Part shown: one piece after another, positions 51,167-61,597 of the stretch
Numbering within the stretch: position 1 is the first letter of the stretch
Layout of the letters: the number at the start of each line of letters is the position of its first letter
From: Phaeodactylum tricornutum CCAP 1055/1
Taxonomy: Eukaryota > Bacillariophyta > Bacillariophyceae > Surirellales > Neidiaceae
Reading direction: 5' to 3'
DNA length: 64,000 nt
Assembly: GCF_000150955.2 (NCBI RefSeq)
Contig: NC_011689.1
Span: 496,001-560,000, forward strand
Translations under genes and position numbers: made by a program
Notes under the pieces: generated by a model
Told to the model about the DNA's origin: nothing
Seen by the model: only the letters and a program-made list of their open reading frames with translations
Databases searched by the model: none

Positions 51167-54100
51167 CTATCGCCACATCTTGATCGTAGAGTCTCTCGAG
51201 CAGCTTATAAGCGAACACCCATCAATGATTTTCAGATCCTGGATTGAATCGGTGTGATGATGGTCGGGTCTTTTTACCCCTTGGTGCAATTTTCTTGACA
51301 TATGGCTCGGTGCTGGTCCGGACTCTGCATCCCGACAAGCAATGAGCCTCCCCTTCCCTTCTCCGAGGTCTATCCTTTCGAAGTATGGTCGGTTCTGGCC
51401 CTGTTCCTGTCCCGCAAGTGTAAAGCACTTGGAAGGATCGGAGAAGTCCCAAAATCTAATTCGACAGTCGCTACCCCCAGTGACAAGGAAACTTTGGTGA
51501 CTCGCTCCAATACTTCCAACCATGCAATGAATCGATCCTTTCGATGAAACAAACTCGGTGTCTCTCAGGCGCTGACAGTTGATGCCTAAAGACTCCCCGC
51601 TGGACCTCCGGGAGATGTCGATATTGTTGAGGGTTGGAAGAAGGCCCAACTCGGATTGCAAATCTAGAGAATTGCTAGAGAAACTCCTGAAACATTCCAT
51701 GCAAGAGCCGGTTTTCATATCAAACATTCCGGTCTCGTTTGGTCCACTCGCGACAAAAAGAAAAGGACGGGCTTCTGATTCGTTTACGCGAGATGTCCAC
51801 ATTTGCGGAGGGGGAACGAAGGAAGTAGCAAGACGATGAATTGGAGCTCTGCGGCTATGCTGCCACACTTTCACTGGTTGTTGAAACCGAACATCCCACA
51901 AGGCTAGATACCCTCTCGAAGTTCCTGTCACTATGTATTGTCTATCGCTGCCGATCGACATACTGGTAAGCAACCCAAAGTCTGGAGTGTGCTTGAAAAC
52001 AAACGGTTCCTTAGAACACCTCAGATCCCAGGAGTGGACAGCACCCGACTGGGTTGCAAATGCCAAGAGCGAAGCGGAAATGGTATTAAAATGCGACAAA
52101 GCAAGGACCTCTCCCTCTTTGGCGTCCACCTTTCGTACATTGCTAGAGCCTACTACTTTGGAGTGATTCAAATTTGTCGGTAGAGTTCCTTGAAAGCTTG
52201 GTTTTGCAGACGATTCGACCATATCTACGCGCCAAACATGAAGAGAACCACCGCTGTCTCCAGAAAAAAGTGAATGGCTTCCTTCGACCATAGCAATATC
52301 ATTTATTCGGACAGGGGCAGTGATCGAATGATCCTTGTAGACAAGGCTGCTTTCAAGGATTCCAACAGACTGCTCAGCCTTCTGAGTCTCCCATACACGG
52401 CAAGAGCCATCATGGCTAGCGGAGACGAAGAAGCGACCGTCCAGCGAAACTGCAAGTCGAACAACTGGCGCTGTATGACCGCTAGATATGGTACTTGATG
52501 CGATCAAGGCATTCGTCCTAGGCCTCCAGTCCGCTTGGACAACCCCCTGCTTACCTCCGTTCTTTCGGATAGGAACTGGCAATATTACCGGAGCAAACTG
52601 ATCTCCTAGATCTAGTGGTAACGGTGGGACGTTCATAGCCTTCAGTTTCGTCACGAGAAGTGTCGTATCCACAAGTTCAGGGTCCAATAGCACTTCGGAT
52701 CCCCATTCTCCCAAATTTGCTGCTTCAATGGATTTTGCTTCTCCCGTTTTGAGATAGCTCGAAAGAGTTTCATCATTTCCATTAGAACCATCTGCTGCAC
52801 CCACTATTTTTCCGGTTTCTCCATGAGACGGACCCATAATCGATAGCCCGTATACATGTCCGAGTGTCGACACTGACCGAATTGCAGAAGTCTCCGACAC
52901 AAAAAGATGCTGTCCTTCTGCTGAGTCGCGAAGTTTTGCGTACCATTCCGGAATCTTTGCTCCGTCAACCATTTTCGCATTATGCCGCGGAAACATGACA
53001 CTTTGGGCTGACTTAACTGAACCTTGAATCCCACTCGGTAAAAGGGAGATAGATTTCCCTGCGAGCAGGTCTTGATTGGAAGTTTGAGTTGTATGACGGG
53101 CAAGCATGCGAAAGTACGCCGAAACATTTTCTTGCACGGAGAACTGTCCTATTCGCTCGACATTTAAGGTAGATTGCTTGTTTTCCTGAACAACTTTACT
53201 TCGATGTGGGAGGCCACCACTAACTGACACGGTTGTCCAAGTCCCCGCACTCTGAAAGGAAGGGACTGACATCAAGCGTTCGAGTTCAGTATCGAAGCTT
53301 TTCCTTGTCCAAGCAAGTTTAACGCAATCCTTCAGTGCATCGGGCGAGATGCACTGCTCTCGAGTAGCACGGTAACGGAGGAACGGCAAAAGTATCGGGT
53401 ATACGTAAACGTCAGAATCCGGCGAACCGACAATCCCACAAATCGAAGCAAAATAATCTAGCGCTTGCTTCCGTACTTCGCAGCAAGGATGCATGAGAAG
53501 TGGAGCGTACCGTTCGAGCAAACTAACTCCACCTCTAGTGGAGGCTGTCCCTGCACCGAGGAGAACTGATCGAGAGATTAGATTCATTTCGACGAGCCTC
53601 CGGAGGCACGCTATGGCGTCCGCGACGACCATCTCCTCACAGTCGACAAGGCCAATTTCAACACAGGGAAGGACAAACTCTTCTGTAGCGGCCCGTCCGA
53701 TTGTTCCACAAAGATACGGTAAATGTTGAAACAAAGAGGACCGAAGTTCTCTGTCTTTTCGATCGTTGAGAAAAGCTAAAATTTGTGGTAAAATAAAGGC
53801 CATGACGCCATCGAGCCCAAAAAAATTACACAGTGCACCGAGATTTTTCAACAACGCTCGCTTTGGCAAAGACGAATGTTCTGACTGATCAGTGGTAATG
53901 TGTACAACCCATCTTGAAACTATTTCGTGCAAGGCGGAGAGCTCTACATCATATGTGCTATTGATCATAATTTTCCCTGCCGCCATCAATGCGGTTTCGG
54001 ATTGGCCAGAGTCGGACGACAGCGAGCTCTCCATTCTCTCGGTAGCTGGCTTGTCAGACTCTGAGGTGTCCAGAAGCTTGGTAATGTCGTCGGCGAACAG

Positions 54101-55945
54101 TGTAGAGCGAGACGAATTTGCCTCTTCTGACACGAGCCCGCTTCCAGGACCGCTCCCAACAGCTTCATACAGACGTACGGCATGCGTAATATCAAGAAAT
54201 CGATGTGCTGTTTCCGCCAATCTTACGACACTTTCAGCAAAGACCAAGCGAACATTCAAACACGGATCCGTGATCATATGTGCAACTTTTTTAAAAACGT
54301 ACTCGGAAAAGACGTTAGAATCCGATGGTGGGAATGTCTGAATGATCGACAGCGTAAAAGCTAAAAGACGAAGAGAAGAAGCTCGTACCAGAGCGTCTTG
54401 ATCATGGAGTAGAGATATTGCTACCGGAACGATTCGCTGCATTCTGGCTTCATCCGACGTACAGCGAGAGATCCGATTGACTAATTGAAGCGCCACCAAT
54501 TTCGAGGAGGGACGTTGGACATGACGAACTGTCGACAACACAGACTGCAGGTAAATCAGAAGCGAAGCCTGTGAGAGAGGAGATGGTGGACCTTCGTCGT
54601 TTTTGACTGCGTCGGCTTGAGCCAAAGCTCCCTCAAGATCAGACGATTCAACAGAGTCTTCTTCCCCTTCGAAATCGAGCGACTCAAGCTGCTTCAGCAA
54701 TTCCTCCGTCTCGGCGAATAACGCGTCTTTAGCGGACAAACTGGTCTTCTTGCTGTCCTTTAACAATGCAATTGTCGGACTTTCACTAGTCGATTCGGGT
54801 AGTTGGTTCAACATTACCGGTCCCATAACTCTCGCAAAATAAGCGCAACCAACGGTATCTTGCATCCCCATAGTTTCCCAAAGCACGTGGGGATACTCCG
54901 CGGCCATCAAAGCAACACGTGCATCGGGTGTCGAGTGGGAGGTCGTAAGGCGCTCAACCAATTTTGTCAACCGTTTCAAGGGGGGTGGTATTTGTTCTGT
55001 GGCTTCTAAGCGTTCCCTGTATGCCAGAGCTGAAAGTCGATCTTCCGGATTCAAATTAAGCATGTGACGACACGCTGCTCGTAGGTGAGAGCTCTCGATC
55101 TTATTAAGTTTCTGCTGGGTCCCGGACGTCATCGTTCTCTGTCTTCGGTACTCCATCAGATCGCCTAAATCCATACATCTTTCACCATTAATGAAGAGTT
55201 CCGTCAACACACAACCAGTGCTAAAGATGTCCGACGCAGATGTGGGGGCCACGTTGGTCGTCAGGATCTCTGAAGATGGCGTGTAGAACCGCTCAGGCGC
55301 CAAATAGCATCGTTTCTCCCGCGTTTTTTCGGCGTGCTGCAACGGATGAAAGTAGTACATATATTCGGTGGGATCGTCGTCGGGTAGTATTCGGTCCGAT
55401 TTGTAACTCGCAATATCCAACAGTACGACCCAACCGTGCGACGTCAGGCCCACATTTTCCGTCGTCAGGAACCCGTGCACCACGTTCGCCTCGTGCATAT
55501 GCTGCAGAGCATCCAGAATCTGCGCTGCCACCCATACCTTTTCCACATGGTGCATCCAAGGTCGTGACGTCAAGCGATCCGAAAGCGTAGTATAAAAATG
55601 TGGTCGTAAAACAAAAATAGGTCGGTAGAGTTGGGGTCTTCGGGCTTCTCCAATAAACCAGGCTGTGAACGGTGCGACATGAGGCTGCCCTTTCAATACT
55701 CGCTTAATCCGTTCCAATTCTTCCCGCTGAGTTTCGATCCTGGTTGTTTCGGCAATCCACATGGATTTGCACACGGCTGTAGTTTCGATCGACTTGTGTT
55801 TAAGACGGTGGGTTCGCGTGAAGCGACCCGAGCCGGGAACGAGCGCCACATCGAACGAAAAACTTTGGAGAGTCGGTTGCGTTTCCAAACTCTCGCGCAA
55901 TGCGGCTTCATCTGGAGCCGTTACCGTCGATTGACCCGCACCCAT
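51167..55945 (-). CDS. VPS15: VPS15-like regulatory subunit of PI3-kinase (PIK3R4)
   Basis: 1,592 residues from ATG 55945, chosen because MGAGQSTV is an N-myristoylation signal as in other VPS15 proteins. Residues 25-330 are the kinase-like domain, with DILDALQHMHE-type helix, CYLAPERFY and DDDPTEYMYYFHP, all typical of VPS15. The catalytic loop reads VHGFLTTENVGL: the Asp of the family's HGD is Phe (about residue 159), while LLDIASYKS keeps the metal-site Asp. HEAT-like repeats follow (about 480-950) and a C-terminal WD40 propeller (about 1150-1592, with GHTAPVVRLAVSLDGRFFVS and SASHDGSCRVWE). VPS15 tethers VPS34 to membranes for autophagy and endosomal sorting. The gene converges with HFM1; only 54 bases separate the stops. 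Confidence 0.92.
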   Translation of the reverse strand: MGAGQSTVTAPDEAALRESLETQPTLQSFSFDVALVPGSGRFTRTHRLKHKSIETTAVCKSMWIAETTRIETQREELERIKRVLKGQPHVAPFTAWFIGEARRPQLYRPIFVLRPHFYTTLSDRLTSRPWMHHVEKVWVAAQILDALQHMHEANVVHGFLTTENVGLTSHGWVVLLDIASYKSDRILPDDDPTEYMYYFHPLQHAEKTREKRCYLAPERFYTPSSEILTTNVAPTSASDIFSTGCVLTELFINGERCMDLGDLMEYRRQRTMTSGTQQKLNKIESSHLRAACRHMLNLNPEDRLSALAYRERLEATEQIPPPLKRLTKLVERLTTSHSTPDARVALMAAEYPHVLWETMGMQDTVGCAYFARVMGPVMLNQLPESTSESPTIALLKDSKKTSLSAKDALFAETEELLKQLESLDFEGEEDSVESSDLEGALAQADAVKNDEGPPSPLSQASLLIYLQSVLSTVRHVQRPSSKLVALQLVNRISRCTSDEARMQRIVPVAISLLHDQDALVRASSLRLLAFTLSIIQTFPPSDSNVFSEYVFKKVAHMITDPCLNVRLVFAESVVRLAETAHRFLDITHAVRLYEAVGSGPGSGLVSEEANSSRSTLFADDITKLLDTSESDKPATERMESSLSSDSGQSETALMAAGKIMINSTYDVELSALHEIVSRWVVHITTDQSEHSSLPKRALLKNLGALCNFFGLDGVMAFILPQILAFLNDRKDRELRSSLFQHLPYLCGTIGRAATEEFVLPCVEIGLVDCEEMVVADAIACLRRLVEMNLISRSVLLGAGTASTRGGVSLLERYAPLLMHPCCEVRKQALDYFASICGIVGSPDSDVYVYPILLPFLRYRATREQCISPDALKDCVKLAWTRKSFDTELERLMSVPSFQSAGTWTTVSVSGGLPHRSKVVQENKQSTLNVERIGQFSVQENVSAYFRMLARHTTQTSNQDLLAGKSISLLPSGIQGSVKSAQSVMFPRHNAKMVDGAKIPEWYAKLRDSAEGQHLFVSETSAIRSVSTLGHVYGLSIMGPSHGETGKIVGAADGSNGNDETLSSYLKTGEAKSIEAANLGEWGSEVLLDPELVDTTLLVTKLKAMNVPPLPLDLGDQFAPVILPVPIRKNGGKQGVVQADWRPRTNALIASSTISSGHTAPVVRLAVSLDGRFFVSASHDGSCRVWETQKAEQSVGILESSLVYKDHSITAPVRINDIAMVEGSHSLFSGDSGGSLHVWRVDMVESSAKPSFQGTLPTNLNHSKVVGSSNVRKVDAKEGEVLALSHFNTISASLLAFATQSGAVHSWDLRCSKEPFVFKHTPDFGLLTSMSIGSDRQYIVTGTSRGYLALWDVRFQQPVKVWQHSRRAPIHRLATSFVPPPQMWTSRVNESEARPFLFVASGPNETGMFDMKTGSCMECFRSFSSNSLDLQSELGLLPTLNNIDISRRSSGESLGINCQRLRDTEFVSSKGSIHCMVGSIGASHQSFLVTGGSDCRIRFWDFSDPSKCFTLAGQEQGQNRPYFERIDLGEGKGRLIACRDAESGPAPSHMSRKLHQGVKRPDHHHTDSIQDLKIIDGCSLISCSRDSTIKMWR

Positions 55946-56470
55946 CAAGACCCGTAAATCGTATATTGCTTAGCAGGTAAGAATACTCACGAGGCTTGTA
56001 CGAGTAGCGCGATAATTGGTAAGATGTTCAAGATTCCGTGTACACAGAATGTGTCATACCTAATGCAAGTGGAGGGACACACGATTTTTCACAATCATTT
56101 CCACAGCAATCCGAATCCCATCGACGTGATTCCGAACGTTTCGTGCCGGGCCGTATAGTGTGAAGAGAAAAGGAATAGATGTCAAACCCTAGCAAAATGC
56201 TTCATTTGCGGTTTTGTTACTATTAGAAAACAATGGGAGTATCGTTGAGAGCTCGAATAACCTGTATCAACTACCAATACATCCCAAGCAAAAGGAACGA
56301 ATACCGACAAAATTTACTATCCTTAGCTTGTCATTGTGCTGGCAAACCAATCTAGATTCCGCTGGCTTAATCTGTGCAATGAGAGTGCTAACGTAAATGC
56401 CTATTTCATGGTGTATACATTAGTCTCGATAGTGAAGAAGGATTTCGATTGATCCTAAAAGCCGAACATT
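55946..56470. promoter_or_regulatory. VPS15 upstream region
   Basis: About 525 bases, AT-rich compared with the gene block, no supported gene. Start of a gene-poor stretch that runs to about 60 kb. Confidence 0.4.
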
Positions 56471-57774
56471 AGTTTTAGAGGAAATTCGCTAAGTGGGTGC
56501 TTAGACCATATCAAATCCACTAAATGGGTCGTACTTTAAGTAACTCTAGATACTTAAAAAGCATTTGTCGGTCGTCTGCTATATCACGCATACAAGTATT
56601 TCGAACATTTTTGAAGATTCGTAAATGGGCTAATATCCAAGAAAGCACTTCCTATGACAGAAGACTGCTAGTGAAAGGACTTTATTATACCATCACAAGT
56701 CCCTCACAGTCAAGCAGTTGACCAAATTTAAGGGGTCATCCAAGCGGTTACCAGTTAAACCTTCCTGGTATGGTAGCAATTTACTTTGAGGTATCAGCAA
56801 TAATGCAACCAGCCTGCAACTGTTTTGCTTTACATGACTGTGAATCTGACAGGGAACAACTAGCCCAGCCTGATTTGATGCTCTTGAGTTATCGTCTCAA
56901 TTTCTCAGGTATATGCTTTTATACATGATAAGATTCTACCTGCTTACGAGTGTATTTGTAGAATACGACGAAAGAGTAGAAGTTGGGGGGAAAGCCTCGT
57001 AGAGGCTCCGATTGTTTTAATCGGTAGGTTTTTAGATTGAGATTGTGAGACTAAAATATAGATTTCAAAATGAAACCTTTTGTGTTGGAAACAGAATGTA
57101 CGAACGTAGAAACCCCGTAGCCAATGTACTGGCTATCGAACCATTGACATAGTTTTTGTCGAGATGATTGGATCACCTATGTGATCGCCAAACCATCGAG
57201 TTCGGATGGTGCCAACAGTATCTGTTGACAACTTTCATCTAGGGAAACTGTATGGTAATCAGGAATATTTCGTTCCTAGCATATCAGGTTTGATAAGACG
57301 AGTCATCTTATACGCCTCATGCAACGGAACCAGAGTTGTGTATGTTGCAAACATTTGGGTGCATAACGCAAATATTTGGTTTCCTATGAGACGCTTCGTA
57401 TTTTCCTCCGGCATGCCACACACGGGTAATGAACCCGACGATGACAGTCGTCTGGCCTTTGCGTCTGTCCTACGACAGAGCCAGGAAAAAGGAAATGGCA
57501 ACGAGGCCAAGATCTAGAGCTAGTGAATCCTCGATAGATGTTCCAACAAACAATGCTAAGGCTAAGCAATTCTATCTACAACGTAGTATCAAATTGTAGC
57601 ATTGTGTGGCTATAATTTATCATACACGAGAGGGCTCTCCATTCAAATTTTGCTTTCAAGAAAAATGTCTATTTACTGTTAGCAAAAATGGCACGTGTAG
57701 CTGCTAAGCACCTATTTACAGTTAGTGGATTTGGCAGGGTCCTAGCACCCGTTTAGCGAATTTCCTCTTAGTTT
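56471..57774. mobile_element. Candidate DNA element with imperfect terminal inverted repeats
   Basis: The left end (56471-56522) and the reverse complement of the right end (57723-57774) share AGAGGAAATTCGCTAA, GGGTGCT and CAAATCCACTAA in the same order, about 38 of 48 bases identical. The interior (about 1.2 kb) has no frame with a recognisable transposase. This fits a non-autonomous DNA transposon. Target duplication and exact ends are not clear, so the family is not assigned. Confidence 0.5.
56993..57024. other. Two adjacent perfect hairpins followed by T-run
   Basis: AGCCTC (56993-56998) pairs with GAGGCT (57002-57007) across a three-base loop, and directly next CCGATT (57008-57013) pairs with AATCGG (57019-57024) across GTTTT. 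A TTTTT run follows at about 57029-57033. Could be the end of a small structured RNA or part of the surrounding element; no box elements for a known RNA gene were seen. Confidence 0.35.
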
Positions 57775-58026
57775 TAATTCCATTTTATAAGAACGGTTCA
57801 ATTTAGTTGTGTGCTGGTGTTTCCATGACGCTCATAGTCTTCATGCTTTCTGGCCCCGCGACCCGTTGAACATTGCACTAAATACTGGTTGGTCAGAAGG
57901 TCAGGAAGGAGCAACCGAATCCAACGGTGGAAGTTTTGCAGTTGGGAATGGGCTTCTATGGCGGCAATATTTCCTTGAAGAGTAGGATCAATTCACGAAT
58001 AGTGCGAAGTCTGCTGTTATCCCTAG

Positions 58027-58261
58027 CTGGTATGGAATACCGATAAGTATGAAACACACTAACAACTCACTTCTTTCGGCCTCTATTGGAGTTTTTGTTT
58101 ATGTCCTATTTGCAAAACCAGAATACATTTTCACTGTCCATCCCTCCCAAGGAAATACGTTACCAAGAGTTGCCCTTACAAACGAATCCCAACCAAAACC
58201 AAATATAATGCTGCAGTCTTCACTCACTAGAGTAGAATGAAAGGAAACCCCCAATCCCGAA
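58027..58261 (+). repeat. 235-base tandem repeat, unit 1
   Basis: Begins CTGGTATGGAATACCGATAA and contains ACTCACTTCTTTCGGCC and TACGTTACCAAGAG-type stretches. The next unit starts 235 bases later at 58262 with the same 20 bases. Confidence 0.7.
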
Positions 58262-59420
58262 CTGGTATGGAATACCGATAAGTAGACCGCTTTATTTGCG
58301 GAATCCCGCAAATAACCGCAAATAGCTTGTTTGCGGTGAATTTGAAACCTTAACAGTAAATGCGGTTATTTGCGGAACCCTAGGAATAACCCTAAATTAC
58401 CCTAGGTTTCTCGATGTTTACTGTGTTTTTGACTGTACCTTTATTCCTGAATGAGGGCCAAAAGGACCTTAAGATCATTGTATTACTAACAAAGTAAAAT
58501 GCCTTCAAGAGAAAAGTCTGTGAGATCTTGTTGAGTGCTGTCTTTCTATTAGTTTATGACCAAAAAGTCAAAATCCACTGTCGCTTTGTTTGGAAATGTT
58601 GAGGCCAGCCCACCACAAAATTTCTGAACAAGCGGGAACCGTCCATGTGTTGCTGCCCAACTGTCTGAAAAGTTGTGCTTCCGACTGCTGAAGCAGAGCA
58701 ATACCTCTTGGAATATTGGCTCTTCTCGATATGCTCGAAGAAAAGTGCTGAACTCCTGGCTGAGCTGGTCAATTTCTTCGTCCGTAAATTTCCGTTGCAG
58801 TCGGGCTCAATGCCTCTGAATGTTTTTGACAAATGTTCTCATGTTGGTTGCCGCTAGCTTATATGGAAAGTATAGGTGGTAACTTTGTATCAAATGTTTC
58901 ATCGCCACTACTAACAACTGCAATATGATGGCAATACTCAGGCAAGGACATTGGTTTTGAACAAAGCACAAAAAGTCTTTCAAAGATCACACTAGCTATG
59001 TTGTCATGTCAAATACAGTAGTAGGATTGTGGGCCACTTTGGGTTCGAGTTATATTTTTTGTACTAGCTCTACGTGGATGAAGCTAAGTTGCAGTTAACT
59101 TAGTACTTTAGTATGCGGCGATTTTGAAACCTTATTTGCGGAAATCAGGCCAAAACACCGCAAATAAAGCGGGCTGCCGATAAGTATGAAATATACGGAT
59201 TACTTACTTCTTTCGTCCTACATCGAAGTGATTCGTTGAAAAAATAGTAAATGTGTCATGATTGTGAAACCATAATATTTTCGCTAGCTATGTCATCGCT
59301 CCCAACGAAATACGTTACTGAGATTTGCCGACACAAACGAGTCACAACCGAAAACGAATGTGGTCGTGGAACTCTGATACCCTGCACTCTTCACTCCCCA
59401 GAGTAGTAACAATAAGCAAC
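58262..59420 (+). repeat. 235-base tandem repeat, unit 2, split by the hAT element
   Basis: The first 21 bases (58262-58282) repeat unit 1; the rest resumes after the transposon at 59177 with GATAAGTATGAAA, TTACTTCTTTCG and AAATACGTTAC, diverged from unit 1 by substitutions and small indels. The split gives the order of events: repeat duplication first, transposon later. Confidence 0.65.
58283..59176 (-). mobile_element. Small hAT-type DNA transposon, internally deleted
   Basis: 894 bases. Terminal inverted repeats: left TAGACCGCTTTATTTGCGG (58283-58301), right end in reverse complement CAGCCCGCTTTATTTGCGG (59158-59176), 17 of 19 identical. Both ends are flanked by the 8-base duplication CCGATAAG (58275-58282 and 59177-59184); 8 bases and a (C/T)AG end are hAT hallmarks. 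The minus strand keeps an open frame (about 58800 down to a stop at 58549-58551) with SWAATHGRFPLVQKF and FPNKATVDFDFLVIN, resembling the C-terminal dimerisation region of hAT transposases. The DNA-binding and catalytic parts are absent, so the copy is dead by itself. Its ends may still be recognised by a relative. Confidence 0.8.
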
Positions 59421-60037
59421 AATGTTCAACGCGTAAAATAAAGGCAAACCTCATTCGGAATAGCTTTCCATCCCAGTCAACTATACCGGTATATATTGTA
59501 CCCACTGAAAACATTCCCAATCAACAGGCTCGGTAGAAGCCATGTCGGCTTTCTTGATCCATCTATGCTTAGCTGGTTTTCTTTCATATTTTTGAATTAT
59601 TGAGAAAAGCTATATACATCAATATTTATATTATTTAAAGAAAACCCAAAATATAAAGCTCTCGGGAAAAAAAGAAATTTCGGAAATGTCAAGTAGATTC
59701 AAAAACGAAGTCTCCAGATTATCATCTCGCGATGGAGCAGTGTTAACATATGCCCTTTTCGAACTATTGCTGTATCATTCCTATCTTAAGATTTTCGTCA
59801 CATTCACTTAATCAATGATTAACAATTAACGAACTCTACTTCTCAGAATCAATTTGTCTATCGATGGATTTGGTGTTTAAAATGTAATTTTGACAGGACC
59901 CATTGTCTTTTTCCCGTTAGCAACCCTTGCACCAGTTTCCGTCTCAGCTGTTTCCCGCATTGCTAGAGTGATGTCAGAATAGGAGAGGCCACTAGAAGAG
60001 CGAAGAGATACTTGCCTTACATTAGACCCAATAATAG
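59421..60037. other. Intergenic, possible 5' exon of the DUF6824 gene
   Basis: About 600 AT-rich bases. The DUF6824 gene must start upstream of 60038, because its first recognised exon has no ATG, but no convincing first exon was found. A possible intron end (AATAATAG) lies at 60030-60037. Confidence 0.4.
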
Positions 60038-61336
60038 TTCCAAGCATGCATTCCCTGGAGCTCGAATGCCACTGGAGTTATTACGGAGACACCCACAAGA
60101 CTAGCCAAAATCTTCCCTCAAAAAAACGATGTCCTGCTCGGTCGAGGTACGAATTATCCGCCATTTCATCTTACGTACTTTTCGATAACTGGTCTGAACA
60201 TGCATGCAGTTCGGACTCTACGCTGTTGATTTCGGCTTCTTGAATGAAACAAAACGTCAGACGAATTCACACGTGCTCCCTTTGTGCTGTTCGACAGGTG
60301 GGAGAAATAACCAGCATCCCGGGAACGACAAACTTCGTCTTATGGCAAAGCACTGCACTCGCGTGTACCACGTCGCGCAAAAGAAGCAGAAGGCGGCGAT
60401 CGCGAAACTTCTCGTAAAACAAATACACAACCTTTGTCCGTCGGGACGGTAAGCATTCGCCAAGCAATTGTGACCATTCCATGGAAAAAGAAAAATACGT
60501 GGCGCACTTCGTTTCTCACTAATCAATTTTTGCCTGCTATTAGCTTTCTAAAGCAGGAATATAGGGAATGGCGAATAGTTTCGGAGAGCGTAGCTCGAGA
60601 AAAGGCATGCCAGTGCCTTCGCGACGCTATTGCGGTTATGAGAAACGAAGTGGTAAGTTCACCACTAAGCAAGTATTGCCAAAGCCACAGCAAAATTCGT
60701 GCTCCTCTTGAGGACAAGACTTATCTAGTAAAAGAGGGGCATTTTCACACAAATGGAGGGGCCGCGCTTTCTATGACTACGAAGCCACTAAATTGTGTCG
60801 CTGACAGTAAGTACCCGGATTGCCTAGCTCCTACCCCCGTTTGTTTGGAGCAGGGAAATGGACCTAGCATGCCATTTCGTGCCGTTCCAGCCCCCCAGCT
60901 GTATCAGGCGACAAAGACGAGTTTCATGGACACTCAACTATCAAATTACAAGAATCATCAGGAAACAGTGAAATGGTCTCGTTCTATGGAACTTCGAACA
61001 ATTGCGGGCTCTCCAATAACAGGCAAAGTAAACAGCCGAAACCGTGCAACAAAGGAATTGCGCGCATCGCTCTCGAACCACATTCCGCCACCCTCCAACC
61101 CGTCCAATACATTTTGCTCCAACAAATTCCAGAATATAGAGCCGATCCCTCTCAGTCCACGCTCCAACTGCTGTGCCAGTCACTTTCCCAAGTCCTCGGA
61201 TACTCCAAATTACGAAAGGTATACCGGAGAAGCTGGCACCTGCGCTTACACAGTATTGGACACGACTGTTTTTGATGTAGAACGGCTTCCGGCCTATCTA
61301 GATCCCCACAAGTCGTCATATTTCTACCGAAAATAA
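60038..61336 (+). CDS. DUF6824-domain protein, at least three exons (5' end missing)
   Basis: Recognised exons: about 60038-60146, 60298-60448, 60544-61336. Introns of 151 bases (GTACGA to GACAG) and 95 bases (GTAAGC to ATTAG) restore one continuous domain: KNDVLLGRGGRNNQHPGND, then YHVAQKKQKAAIAKLLVKQI, then PSGRFLKQEYREWRIVSESV and AREKACQCLRDA. This NDVLLGRGG...HPGN...F(L/K).(R/Q)....W..V....AREK..Q.LR pattern is the DUF6824 family, strongly expanded in diatoms; the function is unknown, and a regulatory or DNA-binding role has been guessed from sequence only. The C-terminal 220 residues are Ser/Asn/Pro-rich and look disordered, ending at 61336. No in-frame ATG precedes the first recognised exon. 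Confidence 0.75.
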
Positions 61337-61597
61337 AGGGTATTGCCGACAAGAATCGAATTCAGCTCGCCCAATTTGTTCGCTTCGAATATTTTCACCA
61401 CCTTTAAGGATTTTTGAAAAGCATTCGGACGTTGATTGTTCCACTACATTTTTACCACGTTCTGAGACAATCGTTTCCGAATGCAGCTAGGACAGACGCC
61501 GTCCTGAGGTATTTCCATCATATTCTAGCGAATTGAGTTGACCAAACTGTGTTTGGCAAAAGAAAAAACCCCCCATAGGTCTAGCAATAGATAGATG
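61337..61597. other. Short gap between convergent genes
   Basis: 260 bases between the DUF6824 and tautomerase-like stops; nothing seen. Confidence 0.5.
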
